From: Ecdyonurus torrentis
Lineage: Eukaryota; Arthropoda; Insecta; Ephemeroptera; Heptageniidae
Direction: 5' to 3'
Length of the DNA: 64,000 nt
NCBI GenBank assembly: GCA_949318235.1
Contig: OX439128.1
Location: 44,596,262 to 44,660,261, forward strand
Below, in pieces: positions 1-14,334 of this stretch. The position numbers and the translations under genes were made by a program. How positions within the stretch are numbered: position 1 is the stretch's first letter; each line of letters begins with the position of its first letter. The notes under the pieces are model-generated. The model had not been told where the DNA came from, ran no database searches, and saw only the letters and a program-made list of their open reading frames with translations.

Positions 1-290
1 CGATATTCGATGTATTATTACTTACTATTATACATTCCACTTCGTGACCGAGAAATTTGTTTGTGTTTCTGGTATTTCATGTTGTCTGAGATAATTATTA
101 CGTTATTATATTATAGCTGTGTGCACTTTGTTGTTGTAAACATTATAAATGTAAATAAAAATTTATTGAAAAAATATTTCACATCAGTATAAATGTACTT
201 AAAATAATATTTTCTTGGTGTTATTTTATATTATTCCTTCTCATTTCGCATAAAATAGTGTAGCTTGATTTTATTAAGTATAGAATTATA

Positions 291-610
291 GAATGAATGA
301 ATGAATAAATAAATGAATGAATGAATGAATGAATGAATGAATGAATGAATGAATGAATGAATGAATGAATGAATGAATGAATGAATGAATGAATGAATGA
401 ATGAATGAATGAATGAATGAATGAATGAATGAATGAATGAATGAATGAATGAATGAATGAATGAATGAATGAATGAATGAATGAATGAATGAATGAATGA
501 ATGAATGAATGAATGAATGAATGAATGAATGAATGAATGAATGAATGAATGAATGAATGAATGAATGAATGAATGAATGAATGAATGAATGAATGAATGA
601 ATGAATGAAT
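291..610. repeat. (TGAA)n microsatellite, ~320 bp
   Basis: Nearly uninterrupted tetranucleotide repeat, with a few AAT interruptions at the left end. On the minus strand it reads as a long Ile-His-Ser-Phe repeat, which is an artefact of the repeat and not a protein. The same motif recurs at 18,673-18,832. Confidence 0.97.
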
Positions 611-954
611 AGATAATTAAATAAATACATAAAACAATAATTAATAACAAGGATAACATATAATTCATTATATTATCAATTTAATTTTTCCGCTAAATAT
701 AGTCAACTGAAAAGAGTAAAATATAGCTAATTTCCGTACAATATATTGAGGAAAAATTCTATAATAATCATATCAAAATTAAGCTCAAGTCAGTGTGCAC
801 TAATTACATTTTATATCATACTTAAGCTATAGAAGAAAAAAGAAAGGAATAATATAAAGAAAGAAGAAGAAGATAGAAGCAATAAACCCTCTAAAGATCT
901 TTTTATATTATTTTTCTTATAATAAAGCTTTATAACATCTATCTTCATTTTTGA

Positions 955-955
<1 letters not shown>
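611..955. other. AT-rich stretch, nothing recognised
   Basis: No coding signature, inverted repeat or mobile-element end is visible between two microsatellites. Confidence 0.6.

Positions 956-1043
<88 letters not shown>
956..1043. repeat. (TA)n microsatellite
   Basis: Pure TA dinucleotide run of about 88 bp. Confidence 0.95.
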
Positions 1044-1046
<3 letters not shown>

Positions 1047-2708
1047 CAATGTTGTTAGTAATTAAAAGATATTGGTATAAAGGATGACAATAAAACCATA
1101 ACGCTTTAGTATCATAAAGCTAGTTTAATCCTATAGCAAAGTAGAAGCCTAATTTTTTTTTATTGAGCTATGATTTCTTTGGGTATAATAAATGGGTTAT
1201 AGCTTTATTTGAGTGAAGCAATAAGTCGCGTGTATACTGTGTACACATATGTCGCGTAAAGTAGTGCGCAGTACTTAATCATTGTGAATCCCTCCTGGCG
1301 CCGCTTCAGATATTGTTTGCTTGCTATAGCTTCACGTCTATACTAAAAAAATAAATAAATAAAAACATTAACTTTGTCTTTGGCTAAGTCATTTGCAATT
1401 AACTGATGCTCTATAATTGATAATTTTTTAAACTTAAGTAGACAAAGTTCATTTGGAGGGGGTATGGGGTTGGAGACTATAATTAGTTATATCTAAATTG
1501 TTTTATTTTTCAAATTTCAAATTCTAGAGGAGAGAATATTTAATTTAATGTTATTTAGTTTTAATTTTATTTTATTTCTGTGTATGAGTGATTAAAATTT
1601 AATTCATTATTTGTTTAAAAAATAAAAATTAATTTAATCATGAATTTTATTATAGTATTCACTTGAGATATAATTGTCATGTAATTTTACGATTTCAGTT
1701 TTCCTTCTTAAAAATTTAGTCAGTAAAGTGCCTGCAGGATATGCAACTATTTGAGCAGTAAAGAGAAGCGGGTAGCCGGTTTTTTAGGGGCTATGTTAAC
1801 AAAAAAAAAAAAAAAAAAAAAAAAAAAGAGACATTGTGACTATCATTTCTGTCATGAAATAATTATTATTTTGATAATATAATTATAATATTATTATTGT
1901 CATGAAATAAAACTTTAAAAAACTAAAATCTTTAAGAATAATATTAAATTATTGATTACTAAACTGCAATGTAAACAAAAAAAAAAAAAAAAAAGATTAT
2001 TTTATATAATAAACATGTTGCTTTTAATATTATTTTTGATATATTTATTACTTTATTAAACCAGCGTTAAAGTATATATATAAAAAAATTAAACTTAATA
2101 ATAATTTTAATTAGATTTAGTTAAAGATTATTTAAGTCATAAATCTTTACGATTGGGTAATGTTTAAGAAGAAGAAAAAAAAAGCAAACTTTTAAAGTAA
2201 AATTGAAAAAAAAAAAAAGAAACAAAAAAATGTCATCATTCTTAATTTTCCGTGAGAAAGAAAGAGAGTATAAAAAAAAGCCAACACAGCTAGCTATCTT
2301 TAATAAAGTTCAGTGTTTCACTTTGCTTCTACTGCTCTGTTGTTGTTATAATGTGTTCTTGTAGCTTAAGAAAAGGTTTTATCTCTCATCCTGCTTGCTT
2401 ATTACAAAACACATAAATTTAAACGGTTTATTATCATCGATAATAAATCATATTTTATGTTACTTATAAGATTTTTTTTAAACTTCTTCTCTTTCTTACT
2501 TCCTTTTCTTCTTCTTCTTTAGCTTGTTGTTGTTATTTGGGTTTAAAATATTTAAACAAAATAATTAAGATAATACTTAAAAATATATAATATTTTTTCC
2601 CCTTCTTAAAATAAAAAAAGAATAACATTTTTTTATGCACAGGAAATTCAAGTTTGGGTGATATACTGTAAGCACACGATCTCACTTCATGATCTCTCTC
2701 TTTTCTCC

Positions 2709-2751
<43 letters not shown>

Positions 2752-3002
2752 TCTCTTACTTACGGTTTTCTGAGCAATCTCAATCTTTTTCTTCATTTCT
2801 CTAATCCTATACTCTCTAAAAAAAATATATATATATATAATATAAGAAAAAAAATCTCATGCTTTCTTCTTATATTCTAGCTTATACTTTTGCCCCTTCC
2901 AAGAAAAAAAAATGACGTAATTAAGATTTCTAGTTGTTCGGTTGGAATGTCATGACAAAAGTCCCAGTTTTAATTTCCTAAGCTCTCTCAGCACTTATTT
3001 CT

Positions 3003-3041
<39 letters not shown>

Positions 3042-3260
3042 CGGACGTTATATAAAAAGATGGCGCCACTTAAGAGAAAAAAAGTAACTCTTTTTCTAAT
3101 CTATGACTTTCATGCTGCCCATGCCTAGATTTAAAGAAAGAAATCCTCCCTAAAATGCTATGAGGAAGAAGAAAAAAAAGAGGGAAGGGGAGATTCACCA
3201 CTAAATGGTTTCCTAGTGGTACATTAAAAACATTGCAACGCCAACACCCATAACACTGAT

Positions 3261-3292
<32 letters not shown>

Positions 3293-3840
3293 CCATCTTT
3301 ATTTTTAAGAACGTTTTATTATTTCATGGTTTGCTCTCCTCATCTTCTTTTAATAGCTCTTTTTTCACTTAATCTGGCTTAAATTTTACTCTTTCTTTCC
3401 ATATAACAACCCAAGGGTTAAAATAAGTAGATATTTTACTTTTCCCCTTTTTTTTATATGTGTTTTTATATAAAAATGTATATTATTATATAAGAAAGAA
3501 AAAGGATTTTCTTAACTTAATAATGTTCTTTTTATTATAATATTCATTATTTTAAAATGAGATTTTTAAATGCTTTTCATGAAATTGTTAAAGCAATTGT
3601 TGAAAATTGAGTGCAGTGAATCAAATAGGTTTATCTTATCATATATATATATATATATAAACTAACTTTTAAATTTTTATCTTAATTTCACAAATTTGAA
3701 ATCACTATATAGCAATTTATTAGATGGATTTAAAATTAATGTTTCTGACACATCTGGGCTGTAAAAAGAACTTGATTCAGTCAGTAGATAGTTAAATTTT
3801 TAGCATTGTTATATACCTTCATTTTTGTACTCTTCTTCTT
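1044..3840. other. AT-rich noncoding DNA with short simple repeats
   Basis: No gene seen. It contains poly(A) runs near 1,801 and 1,978, (TC)n runs at 2,711-2,747 and 3,007-3,037, and a ~28-nt poly(T) near 3,265. Open frames here are short and made of the TC repeat (Ser-Leu). Confidence 0.6.
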
Positions 3841-4024
3841 CGACCAGCCTGCCTAGACGTTTCCACGGTTTCTCTAGGCTGTCATGGCGAATGCTGGGCT
3901 GTGTAGTTAAACCGTGGCCGGCCCGTGTGTGCTTTTCCATTAATTGGAAAGTCCTTAACTGTCGATAAGACAATGTCTTGACTGGGACTGGGATTGGTGT
4001 AGCACGATATCACAATATGGTAAG

Positions 4025-4026
<2 letters not shown>
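3841..4026 (+). mobile_element. SINE 3' body, copy 1 (5'-truncated)
   Basis: This segment is closely matched at 9,766-9,929 and 46,171-46,387. Shared landmarks are GCCTAGACGTTTCC, a segment reading CTTTTCCATTAATTGGAAAG, and the end GGTGTAGCACRATAWCACAATATG. The 46-kb copy carries a tRNA-like head, so the family is a tRNA-derived SINE and this copy lacks the head. Its 3' end runs directly into a 160-bp (TA)n array, suggesting the tail seeded the microsatellite. Confidence 0.75.
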
Positions 4027-4111
<85 letters not shown>

Positions 4112-4118
4112 TACATAT

Positions 4119-4188
<70 letters not shown>
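4027..4188. repeat. (TA)n microsatellite at SINE tail
   Basis: TA dinucleotides with a few TACATA interruptions, beginning exactly at the 3' end of the SINE copy. Confidence 0.95.
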
Positions 4189-4190
<2 letters not shown>

Positions 4191-5735
4191 TTTTTTTTTG
4201 CTAGATTTTGTTTTTATTGTTAATTATATACTTTATGTTAAAATCAAAATACCTTGCAGTAAATTATGTTATGATGTTTAAGTATTTTATATTATATATT
4301 TATATAATCTGGACAGGTTTGTATGCATATATAATACTTCATGTAAAACAAAATCCATAATAGTTCTAGATGATTCATAATCCTTGTTTTTGACGTACAA
4401 AAATGCGCAAGCTTACTTGTAGCCATGGCAATCCATTGTCCAAGATTACGCAAGCTCAAGAGGAGCTTCTTGTCTCTTGAGCTGAGTGTTTTATCAGACG
4501 GAGAGCAATTTGGCGAAACTGTTGCCATTCATCTCGCGGCTCCGACCCCAATGTTCATTGTTACAGTAACCCTATATATAATAGCTTAGAATATTAAGGT
4601 ATGCATTGTTATATATTTTTAAGGCGTTTAAAATAGATCAAATACGTCTAATTAATTAATATAAAACGTGATATGTATAAGACGAATATATGTATTGATT
4701 TCATACACATTCATTGATTAATGTCTTTATTATTTTACCTTTTTTTTCCCACATTACCATTGAATTAAAAAATAGCAAAGCCTTTTTCCAATTATGGTGG
4801 TTCATTGAGACACAATATTAAGCAGTGCTTTTAAAGTTTACTTTGTGATTAACTTTTACAAATTTTCAAATGTGAGATAACGTTTTATTAATATATTATA
4901 CAATAGGTTTTTAATTCCAATTTATCCCTCTGTTATACTGAACAATTAACATTGTTATCTAATAGTGCAAAAATTTAAATATTTAATAAGAAAGCGCATA
5001 AATTTATCTCTTCCTACTACCTATGCCGTCCTACCGCGTTCCACTGGAATTTTTTTCAAATTGACACACTCTTGGATCTTTTTCTCCAAGCAGAACACCG
5101 TCCCACCGCGTTCCACTAGAACTACAGCCCTGATCATACAATATTCAACAACTTGGCTATTTTAAGTTGGAACCAATTTTAATTTCTTTGTAAAACAAGT
5201 CATCAATAACCAGATGATTTTCATTTCATTTTATAAACATATTCACGTTCTTTCATATATAAGAGGCACAAAAGTTACTACACGTGTAACTGTAACTTAG
5301 TAAACAGTCAGTATTAATCTCCACGTATACATCAAATGCTATTTTAGTCAGGATCAGATATTCCCGATGTCACGTGACGGCTAAAACACATTGTTGGTTC
5401 TTTCCATTCAAATATAAGCGTTTGCAACTTTTTCTTTGTGTAACCATCATCTTTGAATATTATGCTGTCGTATTCTCGGCGTTGATACCAAGAAATTATT
5501 TTCAACTACACGCCTCACCCCCACCCATCTTACGCCCCTTGTGCCCTCTTTAAGTTAGGATAATGAATATAATCCGATTTTTCCAATTAAAAAGAAACTT
5601 TTTTATATAATTTTTTTTGAAGAGCGGAAAAAAGAAGCGATTTCCGTCTATAAATGAAGCCGTGCCTCCTCGTGGTTTATTTTCTTGAGCTCTCCTTCCC
5701 CTTTTGCTTGCTTGCTTGCTCCTGCTACTTCTTCT

Positions 5736-5737
<2 letters not shown>
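4189..5737. other. Noncoding DNA with a small GC-richer island and a direct repeat
   Basis: No gene is supported. The part at about 4,390-4,560 is less AT-rich than its surroundings, with a 78-codon minus-strand frame that has no recognisable domain. A ~24-bp direct repeat (core ACCGCGTTCCACT) occurs near 5,022-5,046 and 5,098-5,122. Confidence 0.5.

Positions 5738-5817
<80 letters not shown>
5738..5817. repeat. (TC)n microsatellite
   Basis: Pure TC run of about 80 bp. Overlapping frames on both strands (Ser-Leu, Arg-Glu) are repeat artefacts. Confidence 0.95.
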
Positions 5818-5819
<2 letters not shown>

Positions 5820-6251
5820 CATGTTTTTTATTTTGTGACGTGGCCACTCTTAATAAAAATCATACAATCCCACCTAATTTTTTTTCTTTTTTTTTCTACG
5901 TCTCTGTTTCTAAAAAGGACTATTGCAATCCTTCTTATATTTATAAGTAGCTTAAAATGTCCAGATAAATATTTTTATATGATGAAAAATAAAAATGTAT
6001 TATTATTCTATAAACTTTTGTGTCTTTTTTTTTTATGTTTCAACTTTTTTTCAAAGGTTAATCTTATTTTTATAAAACTTTTCACTAATTATAAATATTT
6101 TTAATGACTTACTTATTTATCAACAAAATGAGATGAAAGATTTTGTGCTTATTATTTGTTTATATTTGTCAATTCATGCTCTATAAAAATAGTTTCATGT
6201 AGTGGTGATCTTTCACTTACTTGTAAGCAGATTTTTTTTTGAAAAATAGTC

Positions 6252-6253
6252 CT

Positions 6254-6304
<51 letters not shown>
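6252..6304. repeat. C-tract plus (TC)n microsatellite
   Basis: A short poly(C) followed by a TC run. Confidence 0.9.
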
Positions 6305-6307
<3 letters not shown>

Positions 6308-6820
6308 CTACTCTATATAATATATATACAGTATATTATATAATATCGTAGTTTTTACAGTGTTTTTTACTTATAATTTTGTTTTTATTAATTCATTCAT
6401 TATATGATTTATACTTGTCTTAGATGCATGTTAATCATTAAAAGAAATATTTATTACAAAAAATTTCGTATTAAGATTTTATATTTAGGAACTGCAAATA
6501 AAAATTTAATAGAGACATTCACGAGGATCACTTTATAGTTGGTAAAAAATTAGTTTCATTTTTTATTACTTTTTGTCCCATCTCGTAAACCAAAACGTAG
6601 TTTTAGATTTTTCACCATAATAAAAAATATCTTTGCGATAATATTTAAAATATTTCAAGATTAAATAAAATAAAATAATAATAATAATAATAATTTTTAA
6701 AGCTAGACAGATTATTGATAAAGGAAAAATTCAAGAGAGATCAAAATATCATCGTATTAAACAGATAAATAATCAAAATATGTGTAAGATTTTTGTGAAA
6801 GCTCAAAAATATAATTGAAA

Positions 6821-6831
6821 TATTATATATA

Positions 6832-6929
<98 letters not shown>

Positions 6930-6934
6930 TATAA
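6821..6934. repeat. (TA)n microsatellite
   Basis: TA run of about 110 bp with TTATAT interruptions at both ends. Confidence 0.93.
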
Positions 6935-7046
6935 TATTGAGATAACAAATGGCCAATTAGTAATTACAATTTACGAGGTGTTGAGCTAGGCAGTAGGGTC
7001 AGTAATTGCTGCGCGGATGTGAGTGGTAAATCTAAAGTCGTGATGA

Positions 7047-7083
<37 letters not shown>

Positions 7084-9765
7084 CACACATACACTCAGTA
7101 GATCACACGTGAACTCATAGCTTCGGTCATCTAAAACTCTCAGGGAGTAAGTAAGAGGATTAACTCTAACTGCTTGGGTGATAAAAATAATGGAGGTATG
7201 ATTTAAGTAAGATGACTTTTTCCGCTTGATTACATCACTCACGAGTTAAGATGATTCAAAGAAAAGATACTCAAACCAAACCACGTGCTGCTCAAACTTT
7301 ATTATTTTCTACTGTTTTATATAATAGTGATGGCAGCACTGAGCAGAATCTAACTCTTCGGTATAATACAGTATAACAACTTGATTAAGAATAAATTAAA
7401 TGATTAAAACTGACAAATAAGATATTTGATTTTTAGTAGTAAAATGAAGCAAAACGAAGAGATGAATGAAATGCGTATATTTCAGAATAATATTAATATA
7501 ATGAAAACCTTTTTCTATCCGCAACTCCCGAATTGAATATTAAACTTACATAAACGAGCTTATATAGAAGCATATTATTATATAAATTTAATCTTTTACT
7601 CAAAATATATTCTTACAGTTTGTATACAGCTATAGTGATAACAAATTAAAATATTTGATTCTCTTGGAGATTTATGCAAAGGTGTTAGGGAATGACCAAA
7701 ACAAACATCTAATCACATTAGCATAAGTTGTGTAACACGAGCTCTCATGTAGAATAAGCGTTTTGTCTGGCTGAAACACCATAGTATTCTTGTTCGTGTA
7801 TGTTTTACTTACGCGGCTAAGACTTAATTGTTAAGCATAAGATTATGAACGCTTCAATTGTTATAAATTATTTTGTGGTCTTGTGTCATTCAATTCATGA
7901 CCTTTAGTATTAAATACATACATATATATGCCTTTATCACAATTTACAGTACTCTCCTTCAGTATTATCTTTTCTCTCTCTCTCTCTCTCTCTCTCCCTC
8001 CTAAATACCTCTTTGTACATTGTTCGCTCTATTTCTTTTCATTAGTTTTATTAAAAATCAAAATTACTCCCCAATCTTCAATTAAAAATTTCTTTCTAAA
8101 TAAAATTTTTTTTTTTGGTATGAATCATTACTTCATTATCATATCATAAAATTTTATGAAAAGCAAAGTGTGAAAAAAAGGAAAAAAAATGTTGAGTGAT
8201 CAAACAATGGATAACTCATCACTTTTAACAGAAAAAAAAGTATTTTAAGCTATATATATATATATATATATATTTGATTTCGATAAGTAATGTTATTATT
8301 TTGTCAAGTAAAATGTCAAGACACATTTCTTTATCAATAATTCTTTTGGTGTGTTTCATTTTTGAAACTTAATTTCCTGTGGATGCGACGCCGCTTGTGT
8401 TTGGATACTCCGCGGTTTGATCGGGGGACAAAGACGCTCTTCTCGCCCGCCACTTTTCTGTCCTCTCTTCCCAATCAAAAACTCATGGGGTTGGGGGAGG
8501 AAACCATGAAGAAAAACACGATGCCTGTCTTTAAAAAAACTGATTTCTAGACGTTCTCTGCTTCCTTTTTAAAAGTAAAAGAAAAAAAAATTGATTAGGT
8601 TTTTGAGTGTCTTTATTTTTTTCCCGGTGAAAAAATAAGAAGTATGAAAAATCAACATAGTTGAAATAATTTGATTAATCGAATATATCATATATTTTAG
8701 CATACGAACAAAATCGATGAATCAATAATATTTATGTTTTTATGACTATACCACTTCATGATGAAAAGAAAGAAGTAACTTATCTCTAAGAAAATGTCTA
8801 TTGAAAAATATCTAAGCCTTGTTTTGTAAAAGTTTTTTTTAAGAGAGAGTGAGAGAGAAAGAGAAGGAAATTAAAATCACAATTTTTTTTCAAACCACGA
8901 CAAATAAAAGAAAGAAGAAAAAAAAAACTGATATGGAAATGTCAACTCTTTGTGACAACTTTCTTAGAACTTATTTTACGATATGAAAATAATTAGCAAG
9001 CGATATTATACAGTATATAAATATGTACAACTAAATATACTAAAAATTAATTTTTATAACTTTGAATTCATTATTTTTTGATATTTTTTATTTATAGATG
9101 CAATAAAAAAATGTGATGAAAGAAAACACACAAATACTATATCGTATTTTTCTTTATAAATGCAAGCACATGTCTTCAAAAACTACAGTTAAAATTTAAA
9201 ATACAAAGAAAAAATTAATAAACGTTATTTGCATTAGGGCATAATGATAGACATTTATTTTAACCAAATAGTGCTTTAAAATGAGAGAGAAATGCAATGT
9301 ATCATACACGTTCAATTTTTTTTTTTTAGCTGCACTATTTGTTCTTGTATTTTACTTTTTTCTTTGCTTGTATAGTTACAAATTCTCTTTTCATTTCAGT
9401 AAATACTTATATTTTGTTTAACAGAATCTCATTTGTACTGTACATAAATTAATTGTAAATATGACAAGACCAACGCTTGTTGTAACTCCTCATTACACTA
9501 GCCTCCCACTGTTACTCCACACTGCCTAGGTCAATAAAATATCATATTTCTTATTTCCCAGTTATGCAAAATGTTATGAAACATAATAATTAAATATCAA
9601 AAGTAACATTTTTTTTCTCTTTTTTCTTGCAATATCTAAATTTGTATGACAAATAAATTTATTTAATTCCTTTTATTTTGTAGAAGTTGCACAATTCATT
9701 AAATTTGAATATTTTTTACTATTAAATTAACGGTACAAATTATTTTAGGTTATTTTTATAATAAC
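6935..9765. other. AT-rich noncoding DNA
   Basis: No gene recognised. It holds a (TC)n run at 7,051-7,080, a short TC run near 7,975 and a short TA run near 8,250. The stretch at 8,380-8,500 is GC-richer, but its 62-codon frame has no family resemblance I can name. Confidence 0.55.
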
Positions 9766-9929
9766 CGGCTGTTGCCAGGCTGTGTACTTAAGCCATGGTT
9801 GGCCTGTGTGTGCTTTTCCATTAATTGGAAAGTCCTTACCTGTCGATAAGACAATATCTTGATTGGGATTGGTGTAGCACAATAACACAATATGAGAAGA
9901 AGAAAAAAAAAAAAAAAAAAAAAAAAAAA
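9766..9929 (+). mobile_element. SINE 3' body, copy 2, with poly(A) tail
   Basis: Same 3' body as at 3,841 and 46,171, including CTTTTCCATTAATTGGAAAG and GGTGTAGCACAATAACACAATATG. It ends in an A-rich tail of about 30 nt (9,901-9,929) expected of a retroposed element. It is more 5'-truncated than copy 1. Confidence 0.75.
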
Positions 9930-9944
9930 ACGCACGGAATTTAA

Positions 9945-10032
9945 ATAATAATAATATAATAATAATAATAATAAATGGTTTTTATTAGAGGCCAAAAAAG
10001 GCACAACCCACTTACATGGTCCTCTGACTTTC
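9945..10032 (-). mobile_element. LINE 3'-end fragment (family 1), minus strand
   Basis: Read on the minus strand this gives GTCAGAGGACCATGTAAGTG, then a TTTTGGCCT segment, AATAAAAACCATTTATT and a (TTA)n tail. Closely similar tails occur on the plus strand at about 43,605-43,680, 57,120-57,190 and 58,765-58,850. The shared end with a TTA tail is the mark of a non-LTR retrotransposon 3' UTR. Confidence 0.65.
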
Positions 10033-10040
10033 TTTAAACA

Positions 10041-11792
10041 ATATCACTAGTCAGAGTATTTCTTCATTATATTTAATATACTGTACATAATTAACAAAGA
10101 AGAACCATAGAAATATGCATTTGTAGAATAATAATAAATACATAAAAAAATTCTTGTTTGAGTACACTCTACACTTACAGCTACTTATTAGTAAATAAAA
10201 ATTAATTAAAATAACCCTCAGGTTGAAATTTAGCATATTTAAAGTTGTTGTTTTTTAAATCCAAGTTTTTGCGGTATAAAATTCGTATGAAACAAAATAC
10301 AGAAAATATTGATAGAATTTTTTTTATATAATATCATTATGTATAGGATATTTAAACGATTCAATAATATAGAGTATCATATAAGTCAACAATAGTACAA
10401 ACATTATCTTTGTACGAATAAAAATATTCCTCATCTAAATATTTACCACTCTTTACATCGTATAAAAAGAAAAATTCGATCAAAAACGACGATCATTAAG
10501 AGAGAAAAATAACCATGAAGAAAAGGAAAAGGAAAACGAAAAGAAGAAGAAAAAAAAATTGATAAGTTTTAGATTAGAGAAAAGTATATCTTTAACACAC
10601 AATTCTTTTCCATATTTTGACCTAAAGTATTATTGATATAAAGATTAAATCTTATAACCACACATACATTGATTTTCACTCATAGCTAACTTTGAATATG
10701 GTATCCTACATTTGAAGAAATCATGAAAACGATGATGATTACCCTAACTGTTATAAAAGTAGTAAAAAATATTACACTAGTTTTTTTTTTTTCTTACTTT
10801 ATCTCATAATAATAATATTCAATTTATGAAATATTATTCTCTTAATGTATATACTACTTTAAATGTATTTAAATGTTATTTTGTTTTTATTTTTATTATA
10901 AAAATAAAATGAATGGATTATATTTAGCTTACCTCTTAAAAAATATAACTTTGGTATCTATTGTTAAGGATGGGCTAGCGATAGCAATGCGTGAGACATA
11001 ACTCTAAGACGTTTCGCGCGTTCTTTCTTATCAGTTCAAGACAGAAATAAGAGGCACCCTCACCCCACTCCCCCTCCCAACCCTAGCACTTTCTTCATCT
11101 CTCTCGCATCAAGAAAGAACGGGGAAAAAAGACCTTAATAAATATTATCATCCTTTTTTTGGCTCTCTACATTTTTTATCCATAGTATTTCTCCTTAAAC
11201 TTTTATGTCTTTTGCACTTATGTATATATATTTTTTTCTGTATTCATATCTTTTTTATTTCCTTTTTTTTTTTTTTTTTTTTTTTTTGCATCATTTAAGT
11301 TACAACCGTAAAATATTATACATTTGAGAAATGTATTAAATAATTATGTTGATTACACAGTTCGTTTAAGTGAGGAAATAAGGTAATAAATTGATTACGC
11401 ACGGGGATATAAAAGTTTATGTTTGTATATTTTACTCGCTAATAGGATGTTTAAAATTTTATTCCTTTTTTTTTTTAAATATGTAATTGATTCGTTCTTA
11501 ATACTCCAATGCCTTAATAGTTTTCAATGAAGAGGTTGCTAATAGTATTTTTGCTGCTCTATTATGCAACGTTTATAGTTTTCTTTAAATATATATTTTA
11601 ACTCTTACGTCATTCAGATTTTTCAGATATATTGTTTTGTATGTTAATGGTTATTTTAATGTTCTTAAAACATGCTCGTATATAGAGATTATAGAGAAGT
11701 TTTTTGAGGTTTTTCCTGCTTTTAATCAATTGATTTCTTAGTATAAAGTGTAAGTGATGTATTTCTTTTTCATTTTATAAGTAGAAATTGTC
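10041..11792. other. AT-rich noncoding DNA
   Basis: No gene or element end recognised. A less AT-rich patch lies at 10,970-11,110, and a ~29-nt poly(T) lies near 11,260. Confidence 0.55.
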
Positions 11793-11990
11793 TAGTAACT
11801 GACCTCTTATGTTTACTCAAAATGCGGAAAAAGAAGTGCCGGAAGAGGAAACCACGTGACGGAAAAAATGGGAGAAAAGTTGGTGCCAGCAGCAAGCTAG
11901 GCCTGAGCTACCTCCCACTTTTACCGTCACGTGGTTTCCTTTTCCGGCACTTCCTTTTCCGCATTTTGAGTAAACATAAGCGGTCACTGT
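11793..11990. mobile_element. Hairpin MITE-like inverted repeat, ~198 bp
   Basis: Two arms of about 85 bp face each other. The left arm has TTATGTTTACTCAAAATGCG followed by AAGTGCCGG and CCACGTGACGG. The right arm is its reverse complement, ending near CGGTCACTGT. There is no coding capacity; the overlapping 61-codon frame is a shadow of the palindrome. Size and structure fit a non-autonomous foldback or MITE element. Confidence 0.75.
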
Positions 11991-13086
11991 AGAAATATGC
12001 AAAGGCTATGCAAATATTTTAAAATAATATTGATTGACTTTCCATCAAGTTACTATCTTAATTTATGAATTTTCTTAAAATTGATATTTCAAAATATTGT
12101 AATAAAAATACTACTTGATTTTTTTTTAAGTGTGTTACATTTATGTATTATTACCAATTATAAACTTCTAGCTAATTATTGCAATTACCTTGTATTACGT
12201 ATTGATATTACAAATTGAATTACAACTCATGTTATAATAATCATAAAAAATAAAGTCTTAGAAGGAGTTAAGTTTATGTATAAGTTAAACTAAGCTGTAC
12301 AGCTTTTGTCTTGTCTTTCTGTTCCCTGGTGATTACATAGGAGAGAGAGAGAGAGAAGAGAGGGATGTCTCGTTAGGAACAGGTGATATTTATGTGTTAT
12401 CAGGATTATCAGCGACGCAGTATTAACTTTAAGAAACACATACATACAGTATATGTTGTTATGCAGTAATATATTATTCACAAAGGAGAAGGAGAACGTG
12501 AGAGAGAGGTAGGGGGGGAGGAAGGCTATAATGTATAGAAAATATTTTCAAAATATATAATACATATAAGACTTTTGTTTAAAATTTATTATTAAAATCT
12601 TATAATTAAGATGTTTTAAAGTAAGATTAATATTTATTAATATTTCTTCTGTGTAATTTAATTTTATTAAATATTTATATTATTATTTATTGAATTATAT
12701 TTTCTAGCTATTTATTTTATGTTTTGTTTTGATTGTATCACAAATGTTCTTTAATTATCCAGAAAAGTAAATAGGAAAGGTAAAAAAACAAAAATAAAAT
12801 TGATTTTTTTAAATTTATTGCTATAATATTGGATTTTACATATAAAATCAATAAAAATCATATACGTTTGTGATGTCTGTTTTTGAAGTGAATAGAAAAT
12901 TATTGAAGGAATGAAAAAAAATTATAACGAATGTAAAGAAATACATTTAAAATAAGAACTCTTTTCTTGTATTTAGAATTCAATACTATGAACAGAATAA
13001 ATAAATAAAAAACTAGGTTATCTACGTATACTCAAAGACAAAGTATTTCTTTATGTTTTTATTTTTTCTGTATCCCCCGTCCTTAA

Positions 13087-13088
<2 letters not shown>
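11991..13088. other. AT-rich noncoding DNA
   Basis: Nothing recognised beyond short GA runs near 12,340 and 12,500. Confidence 0.55.

Positions 13089-13148
<60 letters not shown>
13089..13148. repeat. (TC)n microsatellite
   Basis: TC run of about 60 bp. Confidence 0.95.
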
Positions 13149-13151
<3 letters not shown>

Positions 13152-13570
13152 CTTTTACTGTATAGTTTGTATGAAAAGAATGAGTTAATGTTAGCAGATA
13201 CTTTTGGTTAAGGTATATTATATTATATTATAATAATAATAATACACAACATGCAGCAAGCTACTGTATGTTGTTATGATATATAGTTGGTAAGGATTAT
13301 ACACCTTCTTTCTCATAACTTTATATTCGCCCATGGGATATCTTAATAGCATTCATGAAAGCACCTCATATTTTATCCGTTATTCTAACATTTAAGATAA
13401 GCCATATACATATATACCAGCAAAAGCAGTATAGCACCATGCTAGCTTCTGCTATGGTATATATTATTATACTGTATATACTGCAAAAGCTTTTGCTTAT
13501 ACCCCAGCGCGAGTCCCGTGTCTCGCCTGTTAGCTTCTTCTTTTGCTCCATATACAGCTTTATATTATTA

Positions 13571-13706
<136 letters not shown>

Positions 13707-14265
13707 ACGCGATTGTGCTTAGATATATCATCATAATAATTTTCCAAGCCCTGCAAACTACAATAATAATTCTAAAGTCTGTCGTAAATCTTTTTACTTT
13801 TAACGTAGAGAAAAGAGCTACTGTATATGTATGTGTGTGTGTGTGTGTGTGTTTTGGTTATGAAAGAGAGAAAGAGAGAGAGAGAGGAATGGGGGATTAA
13901 AGATCAGTAATCTTATATAGGATGTATGAAATATTATACTGGGTGCTTTCTATATTGTTATATTTATACCGCAATGTTATATACCAACCCCGCTGTTTTT
14001 ATACAAGACTCTTTAATAGGGAAGGTTTTGGGGAATGGGGGTGGGTAAGATAGCGCCTCTACCCATCTTCTTTCTTCTACCCTCTTCCCCCCTTCCATAA
14101 CACCCACACAGCACTGTAGACGTGCTCATACTTTCTTTTTTTTTTTAAGAAACAATTTAAGTATATGGAAAAAAATTGAGAAAATATTGTATTTTCTTAA
14201 ACAGTAACAACAAACTTTAAAATTACATATTATACCCTCCCATCTTATTTTCTATAATATACTCC

Positions 14266-14267
<2 letters not shown>

Positions 14268-14331
<64 letters not shown>
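14268..14331. repeat. (TA)n microsatellite
   Basis: Pure TA run of about 64 bp. Confidence 0.95.

Positions 14332-14334
<3 letters not shown>

Noticed and set aside
231..668. Long Ile-His-Ser-Phe repeat frames
   Set aside because: Direct translation of the (TGAA)n microsatellite; the same happens at 18,642-18,875.
3882..4223. Ile-Tyr repeat frames on both strands
   Set aside because: Translation of a (TA)n array and the SINE beside it.
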